A DNA stretch of 64,000 nt from JAYEPK01 sp048569615 (GCA_048569615.1 JBLIRK010000004.1:18904-82903); one strand, 5' to 3'; positions 18,771 to 27,597 are shown, counted from the stretch's first letter. Program-made: numbers and translations. The notes: generated from the letters alone by a model not told the origin.

Positions 18771-18840
18771 GGGTGCCGGGATTTGAACCCGAGTAACCAG
18801 CTTGGCAAGCTGGAATGATACCAGGCTACATCACACCCGC
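18768..18840 (-). tRNA. tRNA-Gly (anticodon GCC)
   Basis: On the minus strand: acceptor GCGGGTG pairs with CACCCGC, the anticodon stem CCAGC/GCTGG encloses the loop TTGCCAA (anticodon GCC), and the T arm is CGGGTTCAAATCCCG-like. The discriminator is A. The three bases that follow (18765-18767) read CCA on the minus strand, so the CCA end may be encoded. No intron is seen. Confidence 0.95.
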
Positions 18841-19018
18841 ATGCTCGGGAAAGGCCGCAATGAAGTCATTGCTATTAAATCTTGGGTTTTATTCCAATCT
18901 GGTTATGTTATCCCAGCATCGGATCTTCCTCTGGTTTCTCACATATCTTGAAATGAACGTCCTCAAGGTAAATAATGAGAGAACAATAAGGGTTCATTCG
19001 TCATCCGGGTGATGGACC

Positions 19019-19768
19019 TTGAAAGATGGGCAGATAGCTTTGATCACCGGCGGCTACAAGAACCTAGGACTTTCCATTTCTCGAACATTGAAGGAAGCAG
19101 GTTTCATTGTCATTGCATCCTTCAGAACCGAAAGGGCAAAGGCATTGGAGATCTCAGAGAAATACGGCATCCCGGTCTACAGGGCAGACATTACCTCCGT
19201 CGAGGAGATCGAGGAACTTTTCAAGACCATAGAGGACGACTTCGGAAGCGTATCGGTTCTGGTCAATAATGCGTCCTCCTTTCCAGTCGGCTCCCTAATG
19301 GATACTTCACAAAGGGATTTCGAGGACGCTTTCAGGAGCAGCGTATTCGCATCGAACTTCATGATCAAGAGGGCGGTTCCGGGAATGTCCAAAGCGGGGG
19401 AAGGAGCCGTCGTCAATATCGGCATGTCCGGCATAGGAGAGGTCAAGGGATACAGCGATATAGCCCCCCACGCCTCCGCAAAGACGGCCCTGGCGGTCCT
19501 AACCCTCTCATGGGCCAAGGAGGTCTCCGGCCGTGGCATCTCGGTTAACATGGTATCCCCGGGGATAATCGATTATCCCTGGAGGAGCAGCGAATGGAGA
19601 AAGGGTATGAGGGCCTTGTCAACCTCCGGGAAGCTAACCCCGCCGGAGGAGGTATCACGGGCCGTTCTTTTTTTGGTGCAGAACCGTAGTATTACCGGGA
19701 AGAATATCGAGGTGGATCCGACCTTCGAACCTGCCGGCTTTTCAGACCTTGATTTCAATGATCATTGA
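19019..19768 (+). CDS. Short-chain dehydrogenase/reductase with His in place of the catalytic Tyr
   Basis: 249 residues from a TTG start at 19019. Rossmann features are present: TGGYKNLGLSIS (NAD(P) glycine motif, residues 10-21), NNAS (about 83-86), Ser137 in NIGMSG, and a PG motif after the sixth strand (VSPGII). The family's YxxxK signature reads His151-A-S-A-Lys155, so the proton-donating Tyr is replaced. Either the enzyme uses a different acid, or it binds cofactor without classical catalysis. Arg36 after the second strand (SFRTERA) suggests NADP(H). It stands alone downstream of the tRNA-Gly region; substrate unknown. Confidence 0.85.
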   Translation: MKDGQIALITGGYKNLGLSISRTLKEAGFIVIASFRTERAKALEISEKYGIPVYRADITSVEEIEELFKTIEDDFGSVSVLVNNASSFPVGSLMDTSQRDFEDAFRSSVFASNFMIKRAVPGMSKAGEGAVVNIGMSGIGEVKGYSDIAPHASAKTALAVLTLSWAKEVSGRGISVNMVSPGIIDYPWRSSEWRKGMRALSTSGKLTPPEEVSRAVLFLVQNRSITGKNIEVDPTFEPAGFSDLDFNDH

Positions 19769-19862
19769 AATTTAATCGGACTCTGTGGGGATGATTCTTG
19801 ATGGGGGATTAATAATAAAGGCAAAGAAAGCCTTAGTCGAGCAGATTTAAAATATATGTTGC

Positions 19863-20798
19863 GTGGTGAGACAAGCCGTGATTTGGGGATTACTGGGAAC
19901 TCTTCTTGGTCTTGCAATGCTTGTTTACGGATCAAATCTACTCGTTGACGGCGCTGCAGGTTTGGCCAAGAAGAAGGGCATCAGCGGCCATGTGATCGGG
20001 TTGACCCTGGTTGCAACAGCGACATCGCTGCCCGAGCTTGCGACCTCCGTTACGGCTTCGTTCACGAAAAATCCCGGAATAGCCATCGGCAATGTTGTGG
20101 GATCCAATGCCTTCAATGTAGGAATAGTACTGGCCTTGAGCGTTTTCATAATGCCGGTAATATCCGATAAAATGGTGAAGAGGGACGGTTTCTTCGTATG
20201 GGGGGCGACCATGCTCTTTGCCCTTCTCGCCCTGGGAGGCATAATGAGATGGGAGGCGTCCATACTCTTTGTTCTCTATCTGGCCTACGTTTTTTACCTT
20301 TTTAGGACTACAAAGATCGCGGGCGAGCTCGAGGTTGGAGAGAGGAGCATCATTGCCCTTGCCGTGATGCTGCTGGGAGGAATCATCCTTCTGTTCATGG
20401 GCTCCCCGATACTCGTTATATCGGCGGAGAGGCTTGCCGATAAACTGGATGTCGCCGACTCCGTGATTGCAGTGACGTTGATAGCGGCGGGCACATCCCT
20501 TCCCGAGCTGATAACAGGACTAATAGCCGCGATAAAGGGCCATGAGGGAATTGCAGTCGGCAACGTTCTCGGATCCAATCTGTTCAATATCCTTCTTATA
20601 CCGGGCATAGCAGGGCTGATAAGGCCCTTGGCTGTAACGAGCCTTTTCGCTCAGGCGATGATACCCGCAATGATGCTTATCACGGTTCTGGCAGTAGTAC
20701 TGTCCTGGAAGAAGATGGGCAAGTTCGCAGGAGTGATGCTTTTCATAGGATTCTGCCTGTTCATGTTCCTGCTCTACGTGGATGTCGGACTAGGCTGA
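19863..20798 (+). CDS. Na+/Ca2+ exchanger-family (CaCA) cation antiporter
   Basis: 311 residues, about ten membrane helices. Both alpha repeats that form the ion site are present: TATSLPELATSVTA followed by GNVVGSNAFN in the first half, and AGTSLPELITGLIA followed by GNVLGSNLFN in the second. The acidic residue of each PEL is the conserved cation ligand. The family exchanges Ca2+ (or K+/Na+) for Na+ or H+ across the cytoplasmic membrane. GTG at 19863 is used; GTG at 19878 is possible, because a TATA-like TTTAAAATATAT at 19846-19857 would favour a leaderless start there. It converges with the POT-family gene, three bases apart. Confidence 0.92.
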   Translation: MVRQAVIWGLLGTLLGLAMLVYGSNLLVDGAAGLAKKKGISGHVIGLTLVATATSLPELATSVTASFTKNPGIAIGNVVGSNAFNVGIVLALSVFIMPVISDKMVKRDGFFVWGATMLFALLALGGIMRWEASILFVLYLAYVFYLFRTTKIAGELEVGERSIIALAVMLLGGIILLFMGSPILVISAERLADKLDVADSVIAVTLIAAGTSLPELITGLIAAIKGHEGIAVGNVLGSNLFNILLIPGIAGLIRPLAVTSLFAQAMIPAMMLITVLAVVLSWKKMGKFAGVMLFIGFCLFMFLLYVDVGLG

Positions 20799-20801
20799 GC
20801 T

Positions 20802-22694
20802 TTATTCCTCTGGCTCCATCTGTTGTAGATAGTCTACGGATATGACCATGCTCCAATCGTTGCCGTTGTCCGCATACCCGGTCAATCCGAAAAACCTCCC
20901 TTCGACATCCCCGGCAGTTATACAGGAAATATCCACTCTCCATAATCCCTCATAATTCTCAATTTCATCAGGAGCCCTATAATCAATATTCAGCGGACTT
21001 GCCCCACTGTCCGATTGTAATGAATTGGTTCCATTCGGCATGAAAAGATCGATGGAGAAAGTATCAGGATTGTTCACCTGGAGAAAAGGACGATTTGGAG
21101 CCTCATCTTCCCATTCCAGGGAAACCGATATGTTCTTTGGTAAGCCGTCAAATTGGAAGTTTACGGGGGTAATCTGACCTTCGTTTGTATTCCCATTCAC
21201 TAGGAATTCAGTGCTGAATTCCTCCCAAACTACCTCCACGGTCACTTCCTCTTTTGGTGGAGGCGGGTAGTAAATGTTGGTCCCGAAAGCGAATGTTCCA
21301 ATCACCATCACGGGGATCAGGCCCAAGGCCAGGTAAGTGGTTCCCTTGTTTCTGAAGAAACCATGAAGTTTCCATGAAAGAGGATTGTCCGTGGACTGCT
21401 CCCCAGAGTCCTCACCTTCTTCTTCGATCCTTATTCTTTTTGCTCTGTCGATAATTTCCTGACCCCAGTTTCGATAATAAATCATGAAGCCGACCAGGAG
21501 GAGCAAACCTATGGAGATCAATAATCCATAAAAGAATTTCGGCCTACCCAGACCTGGACCGATTAAAGCATATATCGACCCGAATACGAGAGTTCCCCCG
21601 AAGAGACCTAAACTGGTGGAAATAAAGTTAGCCCCCACATAAGCAGAAATCCTGTCCTTTCCTGCAAGCTTTGATACAAATGCTAGATATCCCGGGGCTA
21701 CCAGGAATTCTCCCACTGAAGCGATCACCACGCCCGCAATAGAGAATATCCATCCGATTCCAGGTAGGTTCAAACCAAGGAAACCGATCATTATCAGTCC
21801 TGCAGCCTGCAGGCAGATTCCCGTCATCACAGCAACCAGTGATTCCAACTTATCAAGAACTTTGATGAGAAAAGGGCCTGCCAAAATAATGGTAAGGGGA
21901 TTTGGTATGGCAAGGATCATTACGGTAAACCAAGCAGGAACGAATTTGAAATTCATCAAAGTTAGTGGGAGAACATTGAGCATTGTGGAATACATTGCCC
22001 AAAACCCACCCATCAGGAATACCATGACAAGAAATTTCCTATCAGATAATGCTGTTTTTATATTTCTTAGAGCATCCCCAACTGTTTTTACCGCCCCGCT
22101 TCTTGGAACTTCTTTAAAGAAGAATATAGCAACGAATATGTTCAAAAGGAAGAAAAATGAGCCGATCAAGAAGATATATCTGTAATCCTCGGCTTGTATG
22201 ACCTTCAATGTTTCAAGGATAACGAAGAAAATTGGAAAGCCGGCCGCAGCGAGATTAACGATGAGATAATATGTCGCATAGGCTCTGTTACGATCTTTTT
22301 GTGGTGTGGCTTTGGCAACGGTCGAAGATATCAGGGGTTTGTACATCCCAATACCAAGTCCGATCAGCATCACTCCCATAATCAAGGTTGGAAGATTATA
22401 TGCAAATGAAAGGAACATGTAAGCTCCGAAAAGGATGATATAGGCCAGGATCATCTGTTTACGGTATCCGAATTTCTCGGCGAGCGCCCCCGAAAAGATT
22501 GGCAGTCCATATTGGATCGGATACATGAAGATTGTAATTATCGCGGCAATCTCGACTGGGAGGCCGAGATTCCACCAAGCATGGAATGCTATGATGGGAA
22601 CCATTGTGTAGTAGGCTCCTCTCTCCATCAGTTCGAATATCTGAACTATCCAGAAAACCCTGGGAAAACCCTTGAAATTATCTATCATCGACAT
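20802..22694 (-). CDS. POT/PTR-type major facilitator with a C-terminal extracellular domain
   Basis: About 630 residues from ATG at 22694; the frame is open to 22754, but that start touches the TATA box. TM1 carries FELMERGAYY, which matches the ExxER proton-coupling motif of the proton-dependent oligopeptide transporter family. Twelve MFS helices end near residue 435, followed by a charged linker, an extra helix (TYLALGLIPVMVIGTFAFG) and a beta-rich domain of about 150 residues that would face outside. The family imports di- and tripeptides with protons, fitting the peptide-using gene content nearby; exact substrate is inference. The fused ectodomain is not part of the usual family. Confidence 0.85.
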   Translation of the reverse strand: MSMIDNFKGFPRVFWIVQIFELMERGAYYTMVPIIAFHAWWNLGLPVEIAAIITIFMYPIQYGLPIFSGALAEKFGYRKQMILAYIILFGAYMFLSFAYNLPTLIMGVMLIGLGIGMYKPLISSTVAKATPQKDRNRAYATYYLIVNLAAAGFPIFFVILETLKVIQAEDYRYIFLIGSFFFLLNIFVAIFFFKEVPRSGAVKTVGDALRNIKTALSDRKFLVMVFLMGGFWAMYSTMLNVLPLTLMNFKFVPAWFTVMILAIPNPLTIILAGPFLIKVLDKLESLVAVMTGICLQAAGLIMIGFLGLNLPGIGWIFSIAGVVIASVGEFLVAPGYLAFVSKLAGKDRISAYVGANFISTSLGLFGGTLVFGSIYALIGPGLGRPKFFYGLLISIGLLLLVGFMIYYRNWGQEIIDRAKRIRIEEEGEDSGEQSTDNPLSWKLHGFFRNKGTTYLALGLIPVMVIGTFAFGTNIYYPPPPKEEVTVEVVWEEFSTEFLVNGNTNEGQITPVNFQFDGLPKNISVSLEWEDEAPNRPFLQVNNPDTFSIDLFMPNGTNSLQSDSGASPLNIDYRAPDEIENYEGLWRVDISCITAGDVEGRFFGLTGYADNGNDWSMVISVDYLQQMEPEE

Positions 22695-22755
22695 TGAGCG
22701 AGCCCCTTTCAGTGATGGCGAGATAACCGAATTCTTCCGGGTATGGGCATACATT

Positions 22756-22763
22756 ATTTAAAT
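22756..22763. promoter_or_regulatory. Palindromic TATA-like element between divergent transporters
   Basis: ATTTAAAT is symmetrical and lies between the POT-family gene (start 22694, minus) and the EamA gene (start 22802, plus), at a reasonable distance from both. It may serve both directions. Confidence 0.4.
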
Positions 22764-22801
22764 CAATACCATTAACGTGTTAGAGTTCAGGATGAAATTC
22801 C

Positions 22802-23716
22802 ATGAAGAGGGAGAGCGTTGGCTTCGGATTCATTGCCGTCACGGTGTTCCTTTGGAGCACCATAGAGGTTGTAACGAAGCTGATCGGAGACGCCGTTCCG
22901 GCGCTCACCATCGCCTTCCTCCGCTTCCTCATAGGCGGAGCCGCTCTGCTCCCCTTGATAATCATTTACGGGAGAAGGATCGACTGGAATCAGGTAGGGT
23001 TCAAGGATCATGTCAAGCTCGTCCTTGCCTCCTTTCTCGGGATAACCTGCACATTTTCCCTATTCCATATAGGACTTGACCTGATCGATGCCTCGTCCGC
23101 GGCCACCCTCATATCGATGGTGCCCCTGGCATCCGCTTTCATCTCTTTCTGGATACTGAAGGAGAGGATGGGTCTGTTCGGGATCACTGGCCTCCTCCTG
23201 GGGGGTTCGGGCGTTCTCTTCATCTATTTCTCGGAGGGGATCGGATGGTCCTCTTTCATGGCGGTCCTGCTTATGCTGGTCACGGTTGTCTGTTTCTCCA
23301 TCTACGCGGTGATAATGAAACCCCTCAATAGGAAGATGGATGCGAAGGTGACCACTTCCATCAGCCTCTTCATAGGGGGTTTGATGATGGCTCCCGTTCT
23401 TATTCTGGACGGCTCTCCCCTTTGGGTTTCAATGGACGGAAGTACGATGGGATACATGATCTACCTATCCGTCATCGCCGTCGGGCTCTCCTACCTGCTC
23501 TACTTCATGGGTCTTGACAGGACCGAGGTATCCAGGGGTAACTCGCTGATGTACCTCAAACCCCTTGCCGCCGGCTTTCTTGCCTATCTGATCCTGGGGG
23601 AAACGCCCTCATTCTGGCGCGTTGTCGGGATATTGGTCATAACGTTCTCAGTCTATCTGGTGGTGATGGACAGGAGGCTGCAGAGGAGATTCGGTCTCTT
23701 GCGTAAAAACGTTTGA
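22802..23716 (+). CDS. EamA/DMT-family transporter (RhaT-like)
   Basis: 304 residues with ten predicted membrane helices in two EamA repeats, each with the typical glycine- and proline-marked helix (FLRFLIGGAALLPL; YLKPLAAGFLAYLILGE). The second repeat's end, GETPSFWRVVGILVITFSVYL, is a characteristic family signature. Members export or import metabolites such as amino acids or nucleosides; the substrate cannot be assigned. ATG at 22802 is used. The next gene begins 25 bases downstream on the same strand. Confidence 0.88.
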   Translation: MKRESVGFGFIAVTVFLWSTIEVVTKLIGDAVPALTIAFLRFLIGGAALLPLIIIYGRRIDWNQVGFKDHVKLVLASFLGITCTFSLFHIGLDLIDASSAATLISMVPLASAFISFWILKERMGLFGITGLLLGGSGVLFIYFSEGIGWSSFMAVLLMLVTVVCFSIYAVIMKPLNRKMDAKVTTSISLFIGGLMMAPVLILDGSPLWVSMDGSTMGYMIYLSVIAVGLSYLLYFMGLDRTEVSRGNSLMYLKPLAAGFLAYLILGETPSFWRVVGILVITFSVYLVVMDRRLQRRFGLLRKNV

Positions 23717-23741
23717 ATAATCGGCCAACAATTACAATTCG

Positions 23742-24014
23742 ATGAGGATATTCCCCCTAGATATCATTGCAGGCATACTCCTTGTCCTGTTCATCATCCT
23801 CTTCGTGGTCGGCGTCCTGAGTTACAGATATAGAAGAGAGAAGGGCCCCCTGCTTCTCACGGTATCATGTCCCTTAGGAGCTCTGTCGACCGTGGCATGG
23901 CTGTTGATATCAATTGAGACTTTGAACGCTCCCCGGGTCCTGCCCTTGGTGATGGTCGTCATTTCATCCCTCCTTGTTGCGGTTTCGTTCCTGTTTTGGA
24001 GGCCAAAAAAATGA
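23742..24014 (+). CDS. Small membrane protein, three TM helices
   Basis: 90 residues with hydrophobic segments at about 7-28 (IIAGILLVLFIILFVVGVL), 38-55 and 66-85, and a basic end (FWRPKK). The stop overlaps the ATG of the following HTH regulator in an ATGA arrangement, so the two are translationally coupled. The pair of a small integral membrane protein and a regulator suggests a membrane-linked sensing or anti-regulator unit, which is inference. No family recognised. Confidence 0.65.
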   Translation: MRIFPLDIIAGILLVLFIILFVVGVLSYRYRREKGPLLLTVSCPLGALSTVAWLLISIETLNAPRVLPLVMVVISSLLVAVSFLFWRPKK

Positions 24015-24514
24015 GGGGGAATCCCCTTGACCTGCCCCTCAGGAAGAGGATAACCGAGTACATTCGCAGGAATCCGGGGGTTCATTTCAGACAGATGTCC
24101 AGGGACCTTGACCTGGCGATAGGACAGCTGGACTTTCATCTGAATGCCCTATTGAAGGGTGAGGCGATCGTCAAGGAGGTCCAGGGCGGGAACGCAAGGT
24201 ACTACGTAAGGGACCGTTTTTCGAAGACTGAGAAGAGGGCCGTATCCGCTCTGAGAAGGGAGATCCCCCGAGGCATTGTGTTGTTCCTGCTGGAGAATCC
24301 CGGAGCAACGCCTACGGAGATACTGTCGAACTTCACGATCACATCCGCAACCCTATCCTACCATCTTAGAAGGTTGGAGAAGGCCGAGGTTCTGGAAGCG
24401 AGGTCCAGCGGCAGGGAGAGGTATTACTACGTCAGGGAGCCCGATGTGGTGCAGACCCTTCTCGTCATGTACCGCTCCACCCTGCTGGATGCGATTGTCG
24501 AAAAGGTCTATTGA
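24011..24514 (+). CDS. Transcription regulator with two winged-helix domains
   Basis: 167 residues from ATG at 24011, chosen for the four-base ATGA overlap with the upstream gene. Two similar winged helix-turn-helix units are visible: residues about 5-65 (ITEYIRRNPGVHFRQMSRDL, then LDFHLNALLKGEAIVKE) and about 80-145 (LFLLENPGATPTEILSNFTI, then LSYHLRRLEKAEVLEARSSG). This tandem architecture is common among euryarchaeal regulators related to the ArsR/IclR-like HTH class. The target is unknown; the coupled membrane protein is a likely functional partner. It overlaps the end of the convergent secreted-protein gene by seven bases. Confidence 0.85.
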   Translation: MRGNPLDLPLRKRITEYIRRNPGVHFRQMSRDLDLAIGQLDFHLNALLKGEAIVKEVQGGNARYYVRDRFSKTEKRAVSALRREIPRGIVLFLLENPGATPTEILSNFTITSATLSYHLRRLEKAEVLEARSSGRERYYYVREPDVVQTLLVMYRSTLLDAIVEKVY

Positions 24515-25527
24515 CCTACTTTGTAGTATCTGTTCTGACCAAGCTCGAGGTCCTTGCCGCCTGTATCCTTCTTCCTTCCTGCAAGGTAGAACGCGGATAC
24601 CGCAATCGTGATGGCGAACAGAGCAGCTCCCGCGGTGAAGGAATATATGTGATCGAGCAGGTAGTCCACCGCTTCGTCGGCGCTGTCGGAGACGAAGGAC
24701 CCGAAACCCTCAAGGAGATCCAGGATCCCTGTGAACGAGACTGAATCGGAACGGGCTTCCAGCTGGGTTCCGACTACAATTACAGCCGTCTCATTCAACA
24801 GCTCTCCGTCAACGGAAGTGTCCGAGGAGGTTGCGGAGCCGCCATACTCGACCGTGGCGTTGTTCGAGATCGTAAGCGAGGAGATCTCCCCGCCGTCAAA
24901 GTCACTCAGCTTGTACTTCTCCCCGCTCTGATGGGAGGTATCCTTCTTCCAGCAGCAAACCCCATTTTCGGTTCCTTCGCTGCCTGTCCTGATCTCCGCC
25001 TCGATGGTTCCTTCTGCGGGGGGATCTTGGATCCGTATGTTGAATTCCATCCTTTCATTCTCCCCGCTGCCGGAGTAGGTGTAGTTGATCCTGATCTTGC
25101 TCATCATGGAAGTGCTTGATCCCCCCGATCTCCAGGTTCCGTCACATGCATATGACACCCTGAGGCCGTTTTCGATCTTCTCATCGGCTACGGTCCATTC
25201 CTCCCCGCTCAATTCCATCGTTAGGTCATGTGTGCCGTTATGGAATCTTATCCTTGCCACCTGGAAATTGATCCCTTTTCCGGTATCTGCGCCCTCGACT
25301 GAGGTCATGGGTGATTCCAATCCGTATCTGAACTTGTATCCCTTCTCGGGACCGATGATATTGTCCCTGCTGCTCTGGTTCCATACAGGCCCGGGTCCCA
25401 CGGGCTCGTTGCCGTTTCCGGGACCCTGCATTTCTTCCGAGGGCCCCTCTCTTGCATCTGCGGGGAGCATCAGGATGGAGAGCAGCGCCATCGAGACTGC
25501 AAGGAGGGCAAGCATCTTCGCCTTCAT
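24508..25527 (-). CDS. Secreted one-pass protein of unknown function
   Basis: 339 residues. Signal peptide MKAKMLALLAVSMALLSILM with a probable cleavage after ADA; then a Gly/Pro/Asn-rich stretch, a beta-rich ectodomain of about 230 residues with two adjacent cysteines in GVCCWKKD, one membrane helix near the C terminus (AGAALFAITIAVSAFYLAG) and a short basic tail. ATG at 25527 follows a TATA-like TTATATAG at about 25543-25550, so the gene is probably leaderless or nearly so. No known domain; a surface protein by topology. Confidence 0.7.
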   Translation of the reverse strand: MKAKMLALLAVSMALLSILMLPADAREGPSEEMQGPGNGNEPVGPGPVWNQSSRDNIIGPEKGYKFRYGLESPMTSVEGADTGKGINFQVARIRFHNGTHDLTMELSGEEWTVADEKIENGLRVSYACDGTWRSGGSSTSMMSKIRINYTYSGSGENERMEFNIRIQDPPAEGTIEAEIRTGSEGTENGVCCWKKDTSHQSGEKYKLSDFDGGEISSLTISNNATVEYGGSATSSDTSVDGELLNETAVIVVGTQLEARSDSVSFTGILDLLEGFGSFVSDSADEAVDYLLDHIYSFTAGAALFAITIAVSAFYLAGRKKDTGGKDLELGQNRYYKVGQ

Positions 25528-25720
25528 GACCGATACATCATCATCCTCTATATAATTTGAATATGGAACATGTCTCTAGTTTTCCATCTTGGCATATTTT
25601 ACGATATTTCGGGTTTATCTAGAGGATCGTACCACATCTAGAAAACTGTTCCAGAAGGGGATTAAATAACCCCATCCATCGAAAGAATGTGGCGGAGAAA
25701 CACCACAGGAGCGAAGAACA

Positions 25721-26251
25721 ATGAAAACGAAAGTAATGGCTATCGGAGGTCTCGCAGCACTGGTCCTTCTGGTCAGTGTGGCGCTTTTTGCGGCCGCAGG
25801 AGGTGCCGGTGAGGATGGCCCGATAGGAGAGGGACTTTTCGGAGAGAAGAACGAGAACGGATCGGAAGGCGGAAACGGGGAAATGGAAAGGGCGATGGAT
25901 GGTTCCTGCGAAGGTGAGCCCCAGGGCGAGCCCATGAAGGAGCAGACCCAGGAGCAGACCAAGAGCGAGGGAGCCAATGCCCCCGAGGAAGCCGATCAGA
26001 CCCGCGAGAGGGAGCAGCTTCAGGAGGGTTCCTGCGAAGGTGAGCCCCAGGGCGAGCCCGTGAAGGAGCAGACCCAGGAGCAGTCGATGAACGGCTCCTG
26101 CTCCTCAGAGGAACAGCAGGATGATGTGATGCTTTCAACCGACAGCGGTTCCGACGTCAATCCCCAAGGCATTCAGCAGCAGGACCGCGACAGGGACCAA
26201 GTGAATGGTGGTACAGGGCCCCAGTACCACGGGGATAACTCCCAGAATTGA
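25721..26251 (+). CDS. Small secreted acidic protein with an internal duplicated module
   Basis: 176 residues. An N-terminal hydrophobic signal (LAALVLLVSVALFAAAGGAG) is followed by a low-complexity Glu/Gln/Gly-rich chain. The module GSCEGEPQGEP-x-KEQTQEQ occurs twice, encoded at about 25899-25957 and 26027-26085; each copy has one Cys, and a third GSC follows, so Cys pairing between modules is possible. GGAG lies about ten bases before the ATG, and a TATA-like GGATTAAATAA sits near 25658. A strong terminator follows. No family known; role unknown. Confidence 0.7.
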   Translation: MKTKVMAIGGLAALVLLVSVALFAAAGGAGEDGPIGEGLFGEKNENGSEGGNGEMERAMDGSCEGEPQGEPMKEQTQEQTKSEGANAPEEADQTREREQLQEGSCEGEPQGEPVKEQTQEQSMNGSCSSEEQQDDVMLSTDSGSDVNPQGIQQQDRDRDQVNGGTGPQYHGDNSQN

Positions 26252-26273
26252 TGCAGCCTGTTTCAGGATTTCG

Positions 26274-26306
26274 GGAAGGGCCCATTCAGGCCCTTCCATT
26301 TTTTTT
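26274..26306 (+). terminator. Hairpin plus T-run terminator
   Basis: GGAAGGGCC (26274-26282) and GGCCCTTCC (26289-26297) form a perfect 9-bp stem with a 6-base loop, followed by eight T on the plus strand. It ends the small repeat-protein gene and lies just beyond the 3' end of the convergent saccharopine dehydrogenase-like gene. Confidence 0.8.
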
Positions 26307-26307
26307 C

Positions 26308-27597
26308 TCAAATGAATTTTATTCCCTGCTTCTTCAATTTCTTGAGCGCTGATTTGTAGATCCCGGGAAGTGTGGGTATGACCACTCCCGAGAGCTTTTT
26401 AAGTTCACCCTTGAGTATCATCTCAGCTCCTATCGCAGCGGGAAGTCCAACGGTCCTGGACATGGCTGAATCCCCGTTGGGGATGCCGTAATCTATCATT
26501 GTGGAATAGAGAGTTGTCCTTCCTTCGGGCATGCTTACGTTGAAGGTATGTTTCAATATGATCATGTCCCGCTCTCCGGGCTCGTAGGTCAGCTTGATCT
26601 GGAGAAGCGCACTCAGGGCGTCCATGGTGCTGGATATCTCCAGCAGCTCCTTGTCGCTCAGGAGCCCGAGCCATTCGAAGTTCCTGATCACAAGGTCGTT
26701 GTCCCTTGTATCAATTCTTTCCCTCAGCCTCTCCTTGAGCTGCCCCTTTCCGGAGACAAGCTGGTCCATCATCGTGTAGTAATCCTCAGATTGAGGGGCC
26801 TTTTCCTCGAGGATCCCTATATCATGGAGCCCTTTCCAGGTGTCGCACCACCCCCTGTTCCTTAGTGTCCCTCTCAGAACGGTTTTTGCATCCGGAATCC
26901 CGTATATGTCGCCGTAGGGGACGGAATCCCTGTTTGGATATCCCTCGAAGGTGCCGAGCCCCTCCACATCGATCAGTTCGTAATCGGCGAAAAGCTTCCG
27001 GCCGGGAACCTCGACGATCTCCCCGTTCCTCTTGAAGCGCGCGGCATTCCTGCTCGCCAGCACGACCCCCCTTGGACTCCAGGAGAATTTGTAGCCCCAT
27101 GGATTCGTATTTGCCTCCGGGGCCGGCAGTCCGCCGCAGTAGGAAATGAACTCCTCAACCTTCCCGCCTTTGCCATGGACATCATCTATTACCCTCTGGG
27201 CCTCCATGTGGTCTATTCCGGGATCAAGACCTATCTCGTTCAACAGTATCACACCTGCGTCCTTGGCCGGGACATCAAGCATTTTCATGTCATCGCTGAC
27301 GTAGGAGGTTGTCACCATCGGTTTCCCGTTCTCTATGGCAGAGACGGCCACCTTTGTATGGTGTGTGTAGGGGAGAAGGGATATCACAAGGTCGTGCTCC
27401 TTTACCAGGCTGTTCAGCCCCTCATCCTTCGTTATATCGAACGATACCGACCTACCGTTCCTGTGGCTCCCGATGATGCTTCTTGCCTTGTCCACACTAC
27501 GGCTGGCAACGGTAACTGCAAAACCAGCCTCAATGAGAAGATATCTAACAAGGGGCCTGGATACCAGACCTGCCCCAAGGACCAGTACTTCCTTCAT
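26308..27597 (-). CDS. Saccharopine dehydrogenase (Lys9/AASS C-terminal half type)
   Basis: 429 residues. The N-terminal Rossmann motif VLGAGLVSRPLVRYL, then LISLLPYTHHTKVA, TSYVSDDMKML and LLNEIGLDPGIDHMEA match the saccharopine dehydrogenase domain of yeast Lys9 and the animal/plant AASS enzyme. The reaction is saccharopine to glutamate plus aminoadipate semialdehyde. It is encoded directly after the matching lysine-ketoglutarate reductase half, with a 4-base ATGA overlap, so the two probably act together in lysine degradation, or in reverse in synthesis. The coenzyme preference is not certain from sequence. Confidence 0.9.
   Translation of the reverse strand: MKEVLVLGAGLVSRPLVRYLLIEAGFAVTVASRSVDKARSIIGSHRNGRSVSFDITKDEGLNSLVKEHDLVISLLPYTHHTKVAVSAIENGKPMVTTSYVSDDMKMLDVPAKDAGVILLNEIGLDPGIDHMEAQRVIDDVHGKGGKVEEFISYCGGLPAPEANTNPWGYKFSWSPRGVVLASRNAARFKRNGEIVEVPGRKLFADYELIDVEGLGTFEGYPNRDSVPYGDIYGIPDAKTVLRGTLRNRGWCDTWKGLHDIGILEEKAPQSEDYYTMMDQLVSGKGQLKERLRERIDTRDNDLVIRNFEWLGLLSDKELLEISSTMDALSALLQIKLTYEPGERDMIILKHTFNVSMPEGRTTLYSTMIDYGIPNGDSAMSRTVGLPAAIGAEMILKGELKKLSGVVIPTLPGIYKSALKKLKKQGIKFI

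Noticed and set aside
18575..18808. Minus-strand 77-codon frame over the tRNA-Gly tail
   Set aside because: It runs through the tRNA and the inverted repeats and has no gene-like codon choice.
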